A DNA stretch of 64,000 nucleotides from assembly GCA_014695325.1 (NCBI GenBank), contig JACJNZ010000014.1, positions 168,102-232,101 of the forward strand. Reading direction: 5' to 3'. The position numbers were made by a program, and so were the translations under genes. This DNA comes from Cyanobacteria bacterium FACHB-502. Its GTDB lineage: Bacteria > Cyanobacteriota > Cyanobacteriia > Elainellales > Elainellaceae. Position 1 is the stretch's first letter; the number at the start of each line of letters is the position of its first letter. Of this stretch, positions 14,674 through 24,956 are shown in pieces. The notes below the pieces were generated by a model. That model ran no database searches and was not told the origin of the DNA. It worked only from the letters and a program-made list of their open reading frames with translations.

Positions 14674-17600
14674 ATGACGAATTCTCCCAATAATAATAAA
14701 GAGAATCAGCCTGAGCAGCAAACGTCTACAGCGAGGCAAAACCGTACGGGGGGCAGGCGGCGCACGGTAATTCGGGCGGGTTTCGTCGCGGGGGGTCTGC
14801 TGCTCGTGGGGCTGGCAGGTGGCGTGTGGTGGGCATGGCGATTTGTGAACGAGGGTTTGTCTCCCCTGATTGCTCGTCAGGTCAGTACGCAGCTCAATCG
14901 TCCGGTGCAGGCAGGCGAGGTCGAGCAGATTTCTTTGACGCGGATTGTCTTTGGTCCTTCTGCAATTCCGGCAACGCCAACCGATCGCGATCGGCTAGAA
15001 ATGCAGCGGGTTGAGGTCACGTTTAACCCGTTTGAAGTGTTGTGGGATCAAACGCTCAGCGTAGATGTGACGCTGGTAAACGCCCAAGCATTTGCCGACC
15101 AGAATGCAGAAGGACAGTGGATCACCACAAGGGCAAGAAACAACGAAAATGCACCTGACCCTTTTATTGCCGTTGAAGTCGATGCGCTGCGCGTGCGGGA
15201 TGGCACATTAACGCTGCTGCCCTATGGAAACGTAGAGGAATCAGAAGTGGTTGACCCGGATGAGCCGAATCCGCAAAACCCGACGCCCGAACCGCGTGAC
15301 GATGATTCGCCGGAAACCCTTTCCCGCAATGCCGTTGCCCGTCCGCAAATTGTGATCCGAGATGTGGATGCCGCTACGCTGTTTCGGAATCAAAACAGGC
15401 TGATTTCCTACGAAGTCACGGGCAGACCCGATACTGGGGGCGAACTGCGAATCGAAGGCGAGTCTAACCTTGATCGCGAACAAACCACGCTCCGCGCCAG
15501 AGGTGAAAATCTGCTGGGTCCTGATGTGAATCTGCTGGTTCCGCTGCCTGTGGAAATTAGAGCCGGACGCTTATCGAGCGATCTGGAGGTGGTGTTTCCC
15601 CCCGAAGACGAGTCGCTTCAGCTCAACGGAGTCGTGCAGTTTCAAAACGCGACGGGCAAAATTAAGCAGGTTCCACAGCTCTTGACGCAAGTCAACGGCA
15701 GGCTGCGGTTTCGCGGTCAGGATGTGTTCTTTGAAAACGTGCGCGGTAGGTATGGCTTAATCCCGACTCGGGTGGGCGGCAGCCTCAACACCCAGCGCAA
15801 CTACAACCTGAGGGCGCAGGTCGATCGCACCACGATTCGAGATCTCTTCAATACGTTTGACGTGGATTCTCCGGTTCCCGTATCGGGTGAAGTGCGCTCT
15901 CAGCTTCAAGTTACTGGGGCGATCGATAAGCCAGTGGTTTCGGGCGTGGCGGAGAATTTAACGCCTATCGTTGCCGATCGCGTGACGTTTCAGTCGGCGC
16001 AAACTCGTTATCGGGTCGGGGATAGCGTTCTGGCGTTTGATGGGATTCGGGCAGTGCCGCGTGGGGGCGGCTTGGTTACGGGCAGTGGACGCATTGGCTT
16101 TGGCGAAAACAGCAGCGTTGCCTTTAATCTGCAGGGACAAAACCTGCCCGGTGACACGATTGCCCGTCAATATGGCGCGAATCTGAATAATTTTGCGATC
16201 GGCTTAGTCGATGCCCAGGCGCGGCTTTCGGGTTCTCCCGATAATCTGGTGACGACGGTAGATTTTCAGGCTCCCCAGGCAACCTATGCAGCACGGGGAA
16301 GAGTGCGAATTGCGGGCGATCGAATCCAGTTGCAGGATGGGGCAGCTCTGGTGGCAGGCGGCATTGTTCGGGCAGATGCAGAATCCGTCAACGGACGATT
16401 CACCGCAGATGTTCAGACTTCGGGGGTTGCGCTGCGGCAGTTTTCGCCGGATTTGCGGGGCTTGCTGAGCGGTGATTTCCAGCTTGCAGGCAGTTTGAAT
16501 AACCTGAGTCCAAGGGCGATCGCGGCATCGGGACAGGTGCGGCTATCGGAGGGGCTAGCAATTATTAACTCGCCTTTAACGGCAGATGTGCGCTGGCTGG
16601 GCGATCGGCTTCAGGTTCGCAATGCGACGGCGACGGGCTTTCAGGCAGACGGATTGGTGTTTGCGCGGCTGGAAGGCACGCCTGCGATCACCAATCTGGA
16701 TTTGAATGTGAATTTGCAGGATTATGCGCTCTCTGAACTGCCGATTAATACTCCAGAGCAAATCCGGCTGGCAGGACGCACCAACTTTAGCGGACGAGTC
16801 ACGGGAACACCCGATGCGCCACGAGTCGCCGGACGGCTGGGCTTAAACGATTTCCGCGTGAATCAGGTTGCCTTTGAACCGCGCCTGACCGGAGACTTTC
16901 GCTACACGAATCGTGGTATCAGCCTGGATGTGGCAGGACAGCAGGATCGAGTTGCCCTGACGCTGGACGATCGCAACCGTCCGGTGAGTTTCCTGGTGCA
17001 GCAAGGAGAGTCGATCGCGCAAGGACGCACCGCAGGCGACATTCTCACGGCAACGCTGGAAAACTTTCCGCTTCAGGTGTTGGGTCTTGCCCCCGCTGCA
17101 GATTACGGCATTGGCATTGTCGCGGGTGAGGCAAGCGGTCAGATCGAGGCGAATATTGCCAATTTGAATAATCCCAGCGTCATCGGGCAGTTGACGATCG
17201 ATCGTCCGGCGTTAGGCTATATTGCAGCCGAGCGGTTTGCGGGACAGTTCCGCTATGTAGACGGGGTGGCGGTGCTGCAACAGGGCGAACTGCAACAGGG
17301 CGGTAGCCGCTATTTGCTATCGGGAACGTTTAATTCGCGATCGGACAATCCGCTGCAAGCTCGCATTGTGGCAGATCAGGGGCGGATCGAAGACATTCTC
17401 ACGGCACTTCAGTTCTTTAATTTTTCTGACTTTGGGCGTGGGCTACGTTCCCCGGTTTTTGCGACTGCTGCCGAGGTTCAGCCCTTTTCGGTGGGTCAGC
17501 CGGATGCCGCTCTCATCAATCAGCTTCGCCGTTACTCAGAAATCAATTTGTTGCTGAGTCAGCAGGCTGCTGCGCGGGAACAGTCTTCGTTTTTTCCCGA

Positions 17601-19674
17601 TCTCTCGAAGCTGCAAGGCGTGTTTACCGGGGCGATCGACATTGCCTCTTCTGCCCAAACTGGCGTGGATGTTCGATTTGACCTCGCTGGGCGAGATTGG
17701 CGATGGGAAGATTATCAAGTCGATCAGGTAATCGCACAGGGACAGTTTCAGAATGGCGTGCTGACGCTGCTGCCGCTCCGGTTTCAGTCGGATGAGTCGT
17801 TTCTCACGTTTTCGGGGCAGGTGGGCGGTGAACAGCAGTCTGGACAGTTGCTTGCCGAAGGAATTCCGGTAGAGGCACTGCGCGATGTGTTCCGGCTGCC
17901 GATCGACATTGAGGGCGATCTAACCGCAAACGCCACCCTGGCAGGCTCGATCGGAGATCCGCAGGTGATCGGGGAAATTCAGCTCAATAATACGATCGTC
18001 AACAATACGGAACTGCCGCCGCTTCGCAATTTGTTTGGCTACAACGATGCGCGGCTGACCTTTGATACAGACTTTGTGCGTGAGCAGCCGCAGACCACTG
18101 CAAACAGTGCGACAAACAATAATGGGACAAACAATCCAGATGGCTCCAGAAACATCACGCCCGAACCCGCCGAACCCACCTCAACCGACGAGTTTTCACT
18201 CACGGGCAGCATTCCCTACAAGTTTCCCTTTATGACAGTGGAGCCAGCGTCGAGTGCCTTTAATGTCAATCTGAATGTGCGAAACGATGGGCTGACTCTG
18301 ATTAACGCCTTTACCGATCAGGTGGCATGGCGCGAGGGACAGGCAGATGTGCAGGTTCAGGCAAGCGGCATTTTGACCGACACTCAGCAAGATCTGACGA
18401 TCGGCGGCACGGCTGAATTTGCTAATGCTCGCGTTTCGGCGCAGGCTCTGCCCGAAGATATCACCAATCTCAACGGCACGATCGTCTTCAGAAACGATCA
18501 GGTTCAGGTGCAAAACCTGCAAGGTGAGTTTAGCGACGGGCAAATCGTAGCGCAGGGAACGCTGCCGATCCTCCTGCCGCTGACCGTGAATAACCCCGAC
18601 AACCAGCCGCCGCTCACACTCAATCTGGACAATATCGCGCTCGATCTGCAAGACCGCTACGAAGGTGATGTCGCCGGACGGGTCATTCTCACCGGAACAG
18701 CTCTGGCTCCAGAAATCAGCGGCGAAGTTTTGCTAAGCGATGGGCAAGTGCAGTTACCCGAAGACAATGGCTCAACGATCGCCGCCGCCCCAACTTCCCA
18801 GTTTGGCAATACAGAGTCCTCGCTTTTCACACCCCCTCTCTTGCAGAGTCTGCGGCTCACGCTAGGTGATGATTTGCGCGTCACCCGCGATCCGCTGCTG
18901 AGCTTTGTGGTGACAGGAGATTTAATTGTGGATGGCACGATCGACGATCTGCGCCCGGAGGGAACTGTGCAGTTGCGGAGTGGTCAGGTCAACCTGTTTA
19001 CAACGCGCTTTAATCTCGATCGCGATTACACCAACACGGTCGTGTTTCAGCCCAGTCGCGGACTCGATCCATTACTGGATGTGCAGTTAGTTGCCTCTGT
19101 CCCTGAAATCACCCGATATCCGGTTCCCAATACTTCTCCGTTTGCCGCTGCTGAAGTTGCCGATCTACCCTTAGCTGCCGATTTTGGTCGCCTGGAAACT
19201 GTGCGAGTGCAGGCAAGCGTCGCCGGACCTGCCAGCCAGGTGTTCAACAATCTAGAGTTAACCAGTAGCCCCAACCGCAGCGAAACCGAAATTCTCGCGC
19301 TGATCGGCGGTGGCTATGTCAGCACCCTGGCTCAACAGGGCGGCGTGACAACCGCGATCGCCTCCCTTGCCGGATCAGCCGTATTAAGCCAGCTCCAAAA
19401 CCTGATCAGCAACGCCCTCGGCTTAACCGACTTCAGCCTCTTCCCCACTACCCTCGTTTCCGATGATGCCCGCACTTCCACCCTGGCGATCGCCGCCGAG
19501 CTGGGCTTTGACATCACTGACAACCTCTCTGTTTCCGCTCTGCAAATCCTCACCGCCCCCGAACCTACCCAATTAAACCTGCGCTACCGCCTCACCGATG
19601 AGCTCTCTGTCCGAGGCTCCTCCAACTTCCAGGGAGAAAGCCGCGCCATCCTGGAATTCGAAACTCGCTTCTAA
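14674..19674 (+). CDS. TamB-like (translocation/assembly module) envelope protein
   Basis: A very large protein of 1666 residues. The N-terminal tail is polar, then one transmembrane anchor (AGFVAGGLLLVGLAGGVWWAW). About 1500 residues of beta-rich repeats follow, of the AsmA/TamB type ('VSGVAENLTPIVADRVTFQ', 'VNLFTTRFNLDRDYTNTVVF'). It ends with the TamB C-terminal signature (ELTSSPNRSETEILALIGGGYV ... AIAAELGFDITDNLSVSA ... LNLRYRLTDELSVRGSSN ... ILEFETRF). The family bridges inner and outer membranes as a hydrophobic groove for lipid transport and helps outer-membrane biogenesis. ATG 14674 with GGTGAG upstream is preferred; a GTG at 14608 would add 22 arginine-rich residues. A low-complexity Asn/Thr stretch lies near 18110-18170. 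Confidence 0.9.
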   Translation: MTNSPNNNKENQPEQQTSTARQNRTGGRRRTVIRAGFVAGGLLLVGLAGGVWWAWRFVNEGLSPLIARQVSTQLNRPVQAGEVEQISLTRIVFGPSAIPATPTDRDRLEMQRVEVTFNPFEVLWDQTLSVDVTLVNAQAFADQNAEGQWITTRARNNENAPDPFIAVEVDALRVRDGTLTLLPYGNVEESEVVDPDEPNPQNPTPEPRDDDSPETLSRNAVARPQIVIRDVDAATLFRNQNRLISYEVTGRPDTGGELRIEGESNLDREQTTLRARGENLLGPDVNLLVPLPVEIRAGRLSSDLEVVFPPEDESLQLNGVVQFQNATGKIKQVPQLLTQVNGRLRFRGQDVFFENVRGRYGLIPTRVGGSLNTQRNYNLRAQVDRTTIRDLFNTFDVDSPVPVSGEVRSQLQVTGAIDKPVVSGVAENLTPIVADRVTFQSAQTRYRVGDSVLAFDGIRAVPRGGGLVTGSGRIGFGENSSVAFNLQGQNLPGDTIARQYGANLNNFAIGLVDAQARLSGSPDNLVTTVDFQAPQATYAARGRVRIAGDRIQLQDGAALVAGGIVRADAESVNGRFTADVQTSGVALRQFSPDLRGLLSGDFQLAGSLNNLSPRAIAASGQVRLSEGLAIINSPLTADVRWLGDRLQVRNATATGFQADGLVFARLEGTPAITNLDLNVNLQDYALSELPINTPEQIRLAGRTNFSGRVTGTPDAPRVAGRLGLNDFRVNQVAFEPRLTGDFRYTNRGISLDVAGQQDRVALTLDDRNRPVSFLVQQGESIAQGRTAGDILTATLENFPLQVLGLAPAADYGIGIVAGEASGQIEANIANLNNPSVIGQLTIDRPALGYIAAERFAGQFRYVDGVAVLQQGELQQGGSRYLLSGTFNSRSDNPLQARIVADQGRIEDILTALQFFNFSDFGRGLRSPVFATAAEVQPFSVGQPDAALINQLRRYSEINLLLSQQAAAREQSSFFPDLSKLQGVFTGAIDIASSAQTGVDVRFDLAGRDWRWEDYQVDQVIAQGQFQNGVLTLLPLRFQSDESFLTFSGQVGGEQQSGQLLAEGIPVEALRDVFRLPIDIEGDLTANATLAGSIGDPQVIGEIQLNNTIVNNTELPPLRNLFGYNDARLTFDTDFVREQPQTTANSATNNNGTNNPDGSRNITPEPAEPTSTDEFSLTGSIPYKFPFMTVEPASSAFNVNLNVRNDGLTLINAFTDQVAWREGQADVQVQASGILTDTQQDLTIGGTAEFANARVSAQALPEDITNLNGTIVFRNDQVQVQNLQGEFSDGQIVAQGTLPILLPLTVNNPDNQPPLTLNLDNIALDLQDRYEGDVAGRVILTGTALAPEISGEVLLSDGQVQLPEDNGSTIAAAPTSQFGNTESSLFTPPLLQSLRLTLGDDLRVTRDPLLSFVVTGDLIVDGTIDDLRPEGTVQLRSGQVNLFTTRFNLDRDYTNTVVFQPSRGLDPLLDVQLVASVPEITRYPVPNTSPFAAAEVADLPLAADFGRLETVRVQASVAGPASQVFNNLELTSSPNRSETEILALIGGGYVSTLAQQGGVTTAIASLAGSAVLSQLQNLISNALGLTDFSLFPTTLVSDDARTSTLAIAAELGFDITDNLSVSALQILTAPEPTQLNLRYRLTDELSVRGSSNFQGESRAILEFETRF

Positions 19675-19768
19675 CCTCGCCCCTCCATCCCTCTACCCCT
19701 CCACCCCCTCCGCATCCCCCACTCGGTAGAATAGAAAAGGAGAACCTCACCGATATCGATCGCCCCCA

Positions 19769-20509
19769 ATGCTGGATTCGCTGCAAACTTTCCTTTATCA
19801 TCTTGCCCATTCCGCCGATACGTTGGTATCCGATCAGCTCGTTCACCTGAGTCCAGTCAGCGTTGGGGTGATTTTTCTGGCGGGACTGCTTACCAGTCTC
19901 ACTCCCTGTATGCTGTCGATGTTGCCCATCACGATCGGCTATATCGGCGGCTACGAAGCCAGAAGTCGGATTCAGGCAGCCGTTCAGTCAGCATGGTTTG
20001 CGCTGGGCTTGGCGACTACACTGGCAGGGCTGGGTATTGCAGCGGCGATCGTCGGTCAGGTTTACGGTCAGGTCGGGATTGGTTTACCGATCGTCGTCAG
20101 CATGATTGCAATTTTGATGGGGCTGAACCTGCTGGAGCTACTGCCATTGCAGTTGCCCAATTGGGGCGGAACCGAATGGATTTCAAAAGAGCTACCGGAA
20201 AGCGTGCGATCGTATCTGGTCGGCTTAACGTTTGGCTTAGTCGCTTCCCCATGCAGCACCCCCGTTCTCGCCACCCTGCTGGCATGGATTACCGAAACCG
20301 GAAACCCGCAATTGGGCGCAATGCTGCTGCTGGCTTATACGGCAGGCTATGTCTCTCCCCTGGTATTGGCAGGAACATTCACTGCATCGATTAAAAAACT
20401 GTTAGAGCTGCGTCGCTGGTCGGGCTGGATTACGCCTGCAAGCGGTGCGTTGCTGGTCGGGTTTGGCTTATTCTCGCTGCTGTTTCGATTATTTCCCACA
20501 GGGGTTTAG
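19769..20509 (+). CDS. ccdA: Cytochrome c biogenesis protein CcdA
   Basis: A 246-residue polytopic membrane protein with six predicted helices. The two redox cysteines lie in LTPCMLSMLPITIGYIGG and ASPCSTPVLATLLAW, the CcdA/DsbD hallmark. It passes reducing equivalents from stromal/cytoplasmic thioredoxin across the thylakoid or plasma membrane to keep apocytochrome c cysteines reduced for heme attachment (system II). About 300 bp upstream of ccs1 on the same strand, the usual cyanobacterial partner. Confidence 0.94.
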   Translation: MLDSLQTFLYHLAHSADTLVSDQLVHLSPVSVGVIFLAGLLTSLTPCMLSMLPITIGYIGGYEARSRIQAAVQSAWFALGLATTLAGLGIAAAIVGQVYGQVGIGLPIVVSMIAILMGLNLLELLPLQLPNWGGTEWISKELPESVRSYLVGLTFGLVASPCSTPVLATLLAWITETGNPQLGAMLLLAYTAGYVSPLVLAGTFTASIKKLLELRRWSGWITPASGALLVGFGLFSLLFRLFPTGV

Positions 20510-20803
20510 CACAGCGAATTTCTAAGAGGAGGTTTGAATTACGATCGCGATTCGAACCGTCCCCCTTAACCCCCCTCGATTCTGGAGGAACCGAGCCGTC
20601 CCCCAACCTCTCACCAGTTAACCCTTTACCTGTGAAGCATTTCCGATCTAGTTCTCAATTCAAAGCCTCCCGTTTATACCCATCGATAGGGAATTTAGGG
20701 GCTGTAGCACTCCAATCCTCACAGACATTTCCTAAACAATAACTTTTCAAATTTCCACGTTTATTATTCTCTGTTTTTTCTGTCCTCAAAACTATCTTTA
20801 ACT
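20510..20803. repeat. Intergenic region with CCCCCT-type dispersed repeat
   Basis: Contains GTCCCCCTTAACCCCCCTCG at 20560 onwards, then TCTGGAGG. This is a C-block repeat type also seen at 9667, 48382 and, inverted, near 55205. No gene seen. Confidence 0.5.
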
Positions 20804-22201
20804 ATGTCTGCCGATTCCTCCTTTCGCTCTGCCCTGGCTCAATTCACAAATGTTCCCAAACAATATTTCAAAAAAGAACTATTGCCGTTACTTGCCGATT
20901 TGCGATTGGCGATCGTCCTCCTTCTCGTAATTGCCATTTTTAGCGTCTCTGGAACCGTGATTGAGCAGGGTCAAACCCTTGCCTTTTATCAGGCGAACTA
21001 TCCTGAAGATCCAGCTTTGTTTGGCTTTCTAAGCTGGAAGGTCATTCTCACGCTAGGATTCGATCATGTCTACCGAACCTGGTGGTTTCTGGCACTGCTG
21101 ATTTTGTTTGGCTCCAGCCTCACTGCCTGCACCTTTACCCGCCAGTTTCCCGCCCTCAAAGCTGCCCGTAAATGGAAATATTATGAGCAGCCACGCCAGT
21201 TTGAAAAGCTTGCCCTGAGTGCCGAAGTGGATAAGGTTTCGATCGACTCACTCTCCCACCTGCTGAGCCAAAAACGCTATCGCATCTTTCAGGAAGGCGA
21301 CAAGCTCTATGCGCGGAAAGGCATTACCGGACGCATTGGTCCGATCGTGGTTCATGCCAGTATGCTGCTCATTTTGGTGGGGGCAATCTGGGGCGCAATG
21401 ACGGGCTTTTTTGCCCAGGAAATGATTCCCAGCGGCGAAACGTTTCAGGTGAGGAATATCTTTGATGCAGGGCCGTGGGCAGCGGCGCAGGTTCCCAAGG
21501 ACTGGTCAATGCGGGTGAATCGCTTCTGGATCGACTACACACCAAACGGCACGATCGATCAGTTCTACTCCGATTTATCCGTTCTCGATCAGCAAGGGCA
21601 GGAAGTCGATCGCCAAACCATTCATGTGAATAAGCCCTTGAGACACAAAGGAGTTACTTTCTATCAGGCCGATTGGTCGATCGCCGCTCTCAAGTTCCAC
21701 ATCAACAATAGCCCCAGCCTTCAACTTCCGATGGCGCAGCTTGAAACTGGAGGCGCAGGTCGCCTGTGGGGAACCTGGATTCCTACCAAACCGGATTTAA
21801 CGGCAGGCGTGTCGATCGTTGCCAAAGATCTTCAGGGCATTTTGCTGGTCTACGATATGCAGGGCAAGCTGATCGCAACCGTCCGCGAAGGAATGTCTAC
21901 TGAGGTGAATGGCGTGACGCTGGCGATCGAGCAGGTGGTTGGCAGTACGGGACTTCAGATTAAAGCCGATCCGGGTATTCCACTGGTTTACACCGGGTTT
22001 GGCTTGCTGATGCTGGGCGTTGTCATGAGCTACGTTTCCCACTCGCAAATCTGGGCACTGCAAACTGCAAACAGAACCTACATCGGTGGCAAAACGAATC
22101 GGGCACAGGTCGCATTCGAGCGGGAGATGATCGAAGTCCTGGAACAACTTGAAACGCCCCAGCCTGACACGACTGAAGCGTTTGCAGAAGCAAAATCCTG
22201 A
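20804..22201 (+). CDS. ccs1: Cytochrome c biogenesis protein Ccs1 (ResB)
   Basis: A 465-residue ResB-family protein. Hydrophobic helices are at about residues 35-55 ([25 protein letters not shown], the conserved family opening), 95-115 ([19 protein letters not shown]) and 170-190 ([19 protein letters not shown], with the conserved His). A large lumenal domain follows ([40 protein letters not shown]), then a final helix ([23 protein letters not shown]). With CcsA it forms the heme-delivery and ligation complex for c-type cytochromes of photosynthesis and respiration. CcsA itself is not in the window. Confidence 0.95.
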   Translation: MSADSSFRSALAQFTNVPKQYFKKELLPLLADLRLAIVLLLVIAIFSVSGTVIEQGQTLAFYQANYPEDPALFGFLSWKVILTLGFDHVYRTWWFLALLILFGSSLTACTFTRQFPALKAARKWKYYEQPRQFEKLALSAEVDKVSIDSLSHLLSQKRYRIFQEGDKLYARKGITGRIGPIVVHASMLLILVGAIWGAMTGFFAQEMIPSGETFQVRNIFDAGPWAAAQVPKDWSMRVNRFWIDYTPNGTIDQFYSDLSVLDQQGQEVDRQTIHVNKPLRHKGVTFYQADWSIAALKFHINNSPSLQLPMAQLETGGAGRLWGTWIPTKPDLTAGVSIVAKDLQGILLVYDMQGKLIATVREGMSTEVNGVTLAIEQVVGSTGLQIKADPGIPLVYTGFGLLMLGVVMSYVSHSQIWALQTANRTYIGGKTNRAQVAFEREMIEVLEQLETPQPDTTEAFAEAKS

Positions 22202-22266
22202 TTGACTGACAAATCTAGATCAAGCGACAGAGGCACATCACGGCGGCTCCCATCTTTCGATTGCTT

Positions 22267-22785
22267 TTACAGCAGGTTTCCAGCGGCTTTGGCAAGCAAG
22301 TTAAATTTACCGGATGAGAGTGAAACCATCGCTGCGACCAAGCTGACAACGATCGCGATCGCCCCAAATGACTCGTTCAGCTCTTTGAGCTTATCCAGTG
22401 CCTCTTTTAAGTCTTTGGACGCATCGTTGATCGTCTTTTCATAACTACTCATGCCAGCAATAATCTTTGTTAAAAGAGTACTGTTGAGTTTGGCTCGAAG
22501 ATTAATCAGCTCAAGTTCCAGGGCGTGAACTGTGGGTTTGGCAGGGCTACTTTTTGCCAGTAGATCTGTCACTTCTTTCACCAGATTTTTCTTTTCTGAA
22601 TCGGTCAAGCCAGCCCTATCTGCCACTGCTTTCACATAATCCAGAACTGCGGTTTGATCTGCTAACTCCCATTTAACTGTGGAAATCTTGCCTGCTTTGA
22701 AGAGTGCTGTTCGTTCAGCAAACGAAGCATCTCCAATTTCTTTGACTGTCGTAATGAGTTCGGCTAACTTTGTTGTGCTTGACAT
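22267..22785 (-). CDS. Unrecognised helical protein with C-terminal hydrophobic segment
   Basis: A 172-residue, almost wholly helical protein rich in Lys, Leu and Ala. It ends in a hydrophobic stretch (FGAIAIVVSLVAAMVSLSSGKFNLLAKAAGNLL) that could be a membrane tail or a membrane-active helix. There is no signal peptide. AGGAGATCTT sits right before the ATG, a strong ribosome site, so it is probably translated. It lies 49 bp after the lipoprotein gene on the same strand and is likely in an operon with it. I recognise no family. The layout (soluble helical bundle plus hydrophobic tail) resembles tail-anchored or pore-forming proteins, but this is speculation. Confidence 0.7.
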   Translation of the reverse strand: MSSTTKLAELITTVKEIGDASFAERTALFKAGKISTVKWELADQTAVLDYVKAVADRAGLTDSEKKNLVKEVTDLLAKSSPAKPTVHALELELINLRAKLNSTLLTKIIAGMSSYEKTINDASKDLKEALDKLKELNESFGAIAIVVSLVAAMVSLSSGKFNLLAKAAGNLL

Positions 22786-22834
22786 AAGATCTCCTGAAGA
22801 AACTTGTTAAAGATCGCTCAATCGAAGACAGGAA

Positions 22835-23893
22835 TTACTGCTTGAAATCAACTCGTTTCATTTTTTCAATCATGGGAGCCGTAGTTCTTTCGTAATCCTT
22901 CAAGATGTTGACAATTCTGCTGACATCCGACGGCGTGAGCTGAATCGACACGGGTTCCTGATAACGCTGAGTCGCACGCTCGGCACAAAAAGCATCTCGT
23001 TTAAGCGGATCAATTTCTGGCTGTTTCTCCTGATTCAACTTCGTTAAGTCAAGCTTTTCTGCAAAGACTAAACTAATCGATTTGTGGCTCCCACGAGTTG
23101 CGTCCAGAACTTTTACAAATTCTTCAGCAAATGCTTTCTTCTCGTTAATCTTGTCGATCGCCTCGTTATATTCGCGATCGAGCCGAAGCAAGCTAAGAGC
23201 CTCAGACGGTGTGAAAACAGTGCCTGGTGGTGGCGTCAGGAGTCCGAAATATTGTCGATGCTGGTCTGCTTCTAGCTGAAGCTGATTCACATAAACAACC
23301 GACGCAATTTCGATTAATCCCTGGGTGTAGCTGTCAATCGCTTCGTCTGTACAAACCATCACCGGGGGAATTGTGTCTCCGCGAATGTCAGCCGCAACCG
23401 CATCAAAAATGACGTTCAGGATACTTGAACCTTGTTCCAGAATTGTGCTGACTGGCTCTGGAACCGAGCCGCTTGTATCGCTCAGCGAGGTAGACAAATC
23501 TCCCAACGCGCCCTGTAGCTTTTTCTGATTTTCAGGCGTAATCACGCTGGAGCGATTGTCCGCTAGCATCATCAGATTGTTCAGGTAAGCGATTATCACT
23601 TGATTTGCATCTGCGATCGCCATCCCTAACTCACGATCGTTTTGCCGACAAGCCTCTTCTGCCGCCGCTCTAGTATTGGCAATATCTGGAAATGTGTCGA
23701 TCGGAACCCTGGCACGCCTGAGGCAGGACTGATAGTAATCAGTTGCCATTTCCTGTGATTTTGCCGCAATTTCTTTGGAGTTCTCGCCTAGCTTTCGCAC
23801 ATTGCTAAAGTCTCGGCATCCCACCAGAGACATTCCAACCAAAAAGCAGAGAGAAACTGTCCTGAACCTGAATTTGAATTCTTTGTGACGCAT
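22835..23893 (-). CDS. Unrecognised lipoprotein
   Basis: A 352-residue protein with a bacterial lipoprotein signal: basic MRHKEFKFRFR, hydrophobic TVSLCFLVGMS, lipobox LVGC with the lipidated Cys near residue 26. The mature part is largely helical, with several Cys (YYQSCLRRARV, EEACRQND, VCTDEAID, FCAERATQ) and a repeated theme of long amphipathic helices. ATG 23893 has GGGAG 8 bp upstream and is preferred to ATG 23908. The next gene, the 172-residue helical protein, follows by 49 bp. I do not recognise the family. Together they suggest an envelope-anchored two-protein unit. Confidence 0.75.
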   Translation of the reverse strand: MRHKEFKFRFRTVSLCFLVGMSLVGCRDFSNVRKLGENSKEIAAKSQEMATDYYQSCLRRARVPIDTFPDIANTRAAAEEACRQNDRELGMAIADANQVIIAYLNNLMMLADNRSSVITPENQKKLQGALGDLSTSLSDTSGSVPEPVSTILEQGSSILNVIFDAVAADIRGDTIPPVMVCTDEAIDSYTQGLIEIASVVYVNQLQLEADQHRQYFGLLTPPPGTVFTPSEALSLLRLDREYNEAIDKINEKKAFAEEFVKVLDATRGSHKSISLVFAEKLDLTKLNQEKQPEIDPLKRDAFCAERATQRYQEPVSIQLTPSDVSRIVNILKDYERTTAPMIEKMKRVDFKQ

Positions 23894-24132
23894 CGAAACG
23901 ACTCCCATCGAAAAGCACTAGGCTGGCGATCGTCCACCGTCTGACATAGCAAGTTGAGGAGATTGCTTTAGCTGCTGAATGCTATGTACCGAGCGACCTT
24001 TGACGATTTCTGCCTTTGTAAGAACTTATCCAGCCTATAAAAGAAAAAACTGAAAGTCAGCTAACAAGCATTAGGAACTTTCAAGGAACTAAGGTAAGAA
24101 AGTGAGGTTATACGGTTAGGAAAAAAGAGCGA

Positions 24133-24915
24133 ATGAGCGGTGAGCAGCAGTTTTCTCCAGAAGAAAATCGGATTGGGAAGGTTTATCTGGTGGGTTCCGG
24201 CGTGGGGACGATCGACCTGCTTACGGTCAAGGCGTATCGGCTGATTAGTCAGGCAGAGGCGATCGTGTATGATGCGCTGGTGGATCAGGAAATTCTCGAT
24301 CTTGCGCCCCCAGGCTGTGAAATTTTGAACGTGGGCAAGCGAGGCGGACAGCCCAGTACCCCTCAAGCGGAGATAAACCGTCTCCTAGTCAGCCTTTGCC
24401 AGCAGGGAAAGCAGGTGGTGCGGCTCAAGAGTGGCGATCCGTTTATTTTTGGGCGATCGACCAGCGAGATTCAGGCATTGATGGAGGCAAGCTGCCCGTT
24501 TGAGGTGGTTCCGGGCATTTCCTCGGCGTTAGCGGCTCCGCTCTTGGCAGATATTCCCCTGACCGATCCGGTGCTGAGCCGAGGCTTTGCAGTGGTGACG
24601 GCACATGAACCTGATGCATTGAACTGGCAAGCGTTGGCACAGCTTGAAACGCTGGTCATTTTAATGGGCGCAAAACAGCTCCCGACCATCATTGAGGAAT
24701 TGGTGCGGCACGGGCGATCGTCTACTGCCCCGATTGCGATTGTTCGCTGGGCAGGACAGCCCAATCAGCAAATTTGGACAGGAACGCTGGAAACGATTGT
24801 GCGGCAAACCGATCGCCAGTCTCTCTCGCCTGCGGTCATGGTGATCGGAGAAGTTGTGCGGCTGCGCCCCTATCTTCAGTTCCCCTTAAACAGGCACAAT
24901 AGTCGTGATCAGTAA
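24133..24915 (+). CDS. cobA: Uroporphyrinogen-III C-methyltransferase
   Basis: A 260-residue SUMT enzyme that uses SAM to methylate uroporphyrinogen III at C2 and C7, giving precorrin-2 for siroheme and cobalamin. Motifs: GKVYLVGSGVGTIDLLTVKAYRLISQAEAIVYDALV (N-terminal SAM site loop), VRLKSGDPFIFGRSTSEIQAL, FEVVPGISSALAAPLLADIPLT, and VILMGAKQLPTII. Stand-alone form, without the CysG dehydrogenase domain. First gene of a cobA-hemD-coaE run; hemD starts 41 bp later. No cobalamin riboswitch was seen upstream. Confidence 0.95.
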   Translation: MSGEQQFSPEENRIGKVYLVGSGVGTIDLLTVKAYRLISQAEAIVYDALVDQEILDLAPPGCEILNVGKRGGQPSTPQAEINRLLVSLCQQGKQVVRLKSGDPFIFGRSTSEIQALMEASCPFEVVPGISSALAAPLLADIPLTDPVLSRGFAVVTAHEPDALNWQALAQLETLVILMGAKQLPTIIEELVRHGRSSTAPIAIVRWAGQPNQQIWTGTLETIVRQTDRQSLSPAVMVIGEVVRLRPYLQFPLNRHNSRDQ

Positions 24916-24956
24916 GATCAGTAGATTTACATAAAAACAACGATAGCGATAGAACC

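Noticed and set aside
23894..24132. Cobalamin riboswitch before cobA
   Set aside because: No recognisable B12-box or conserved core.
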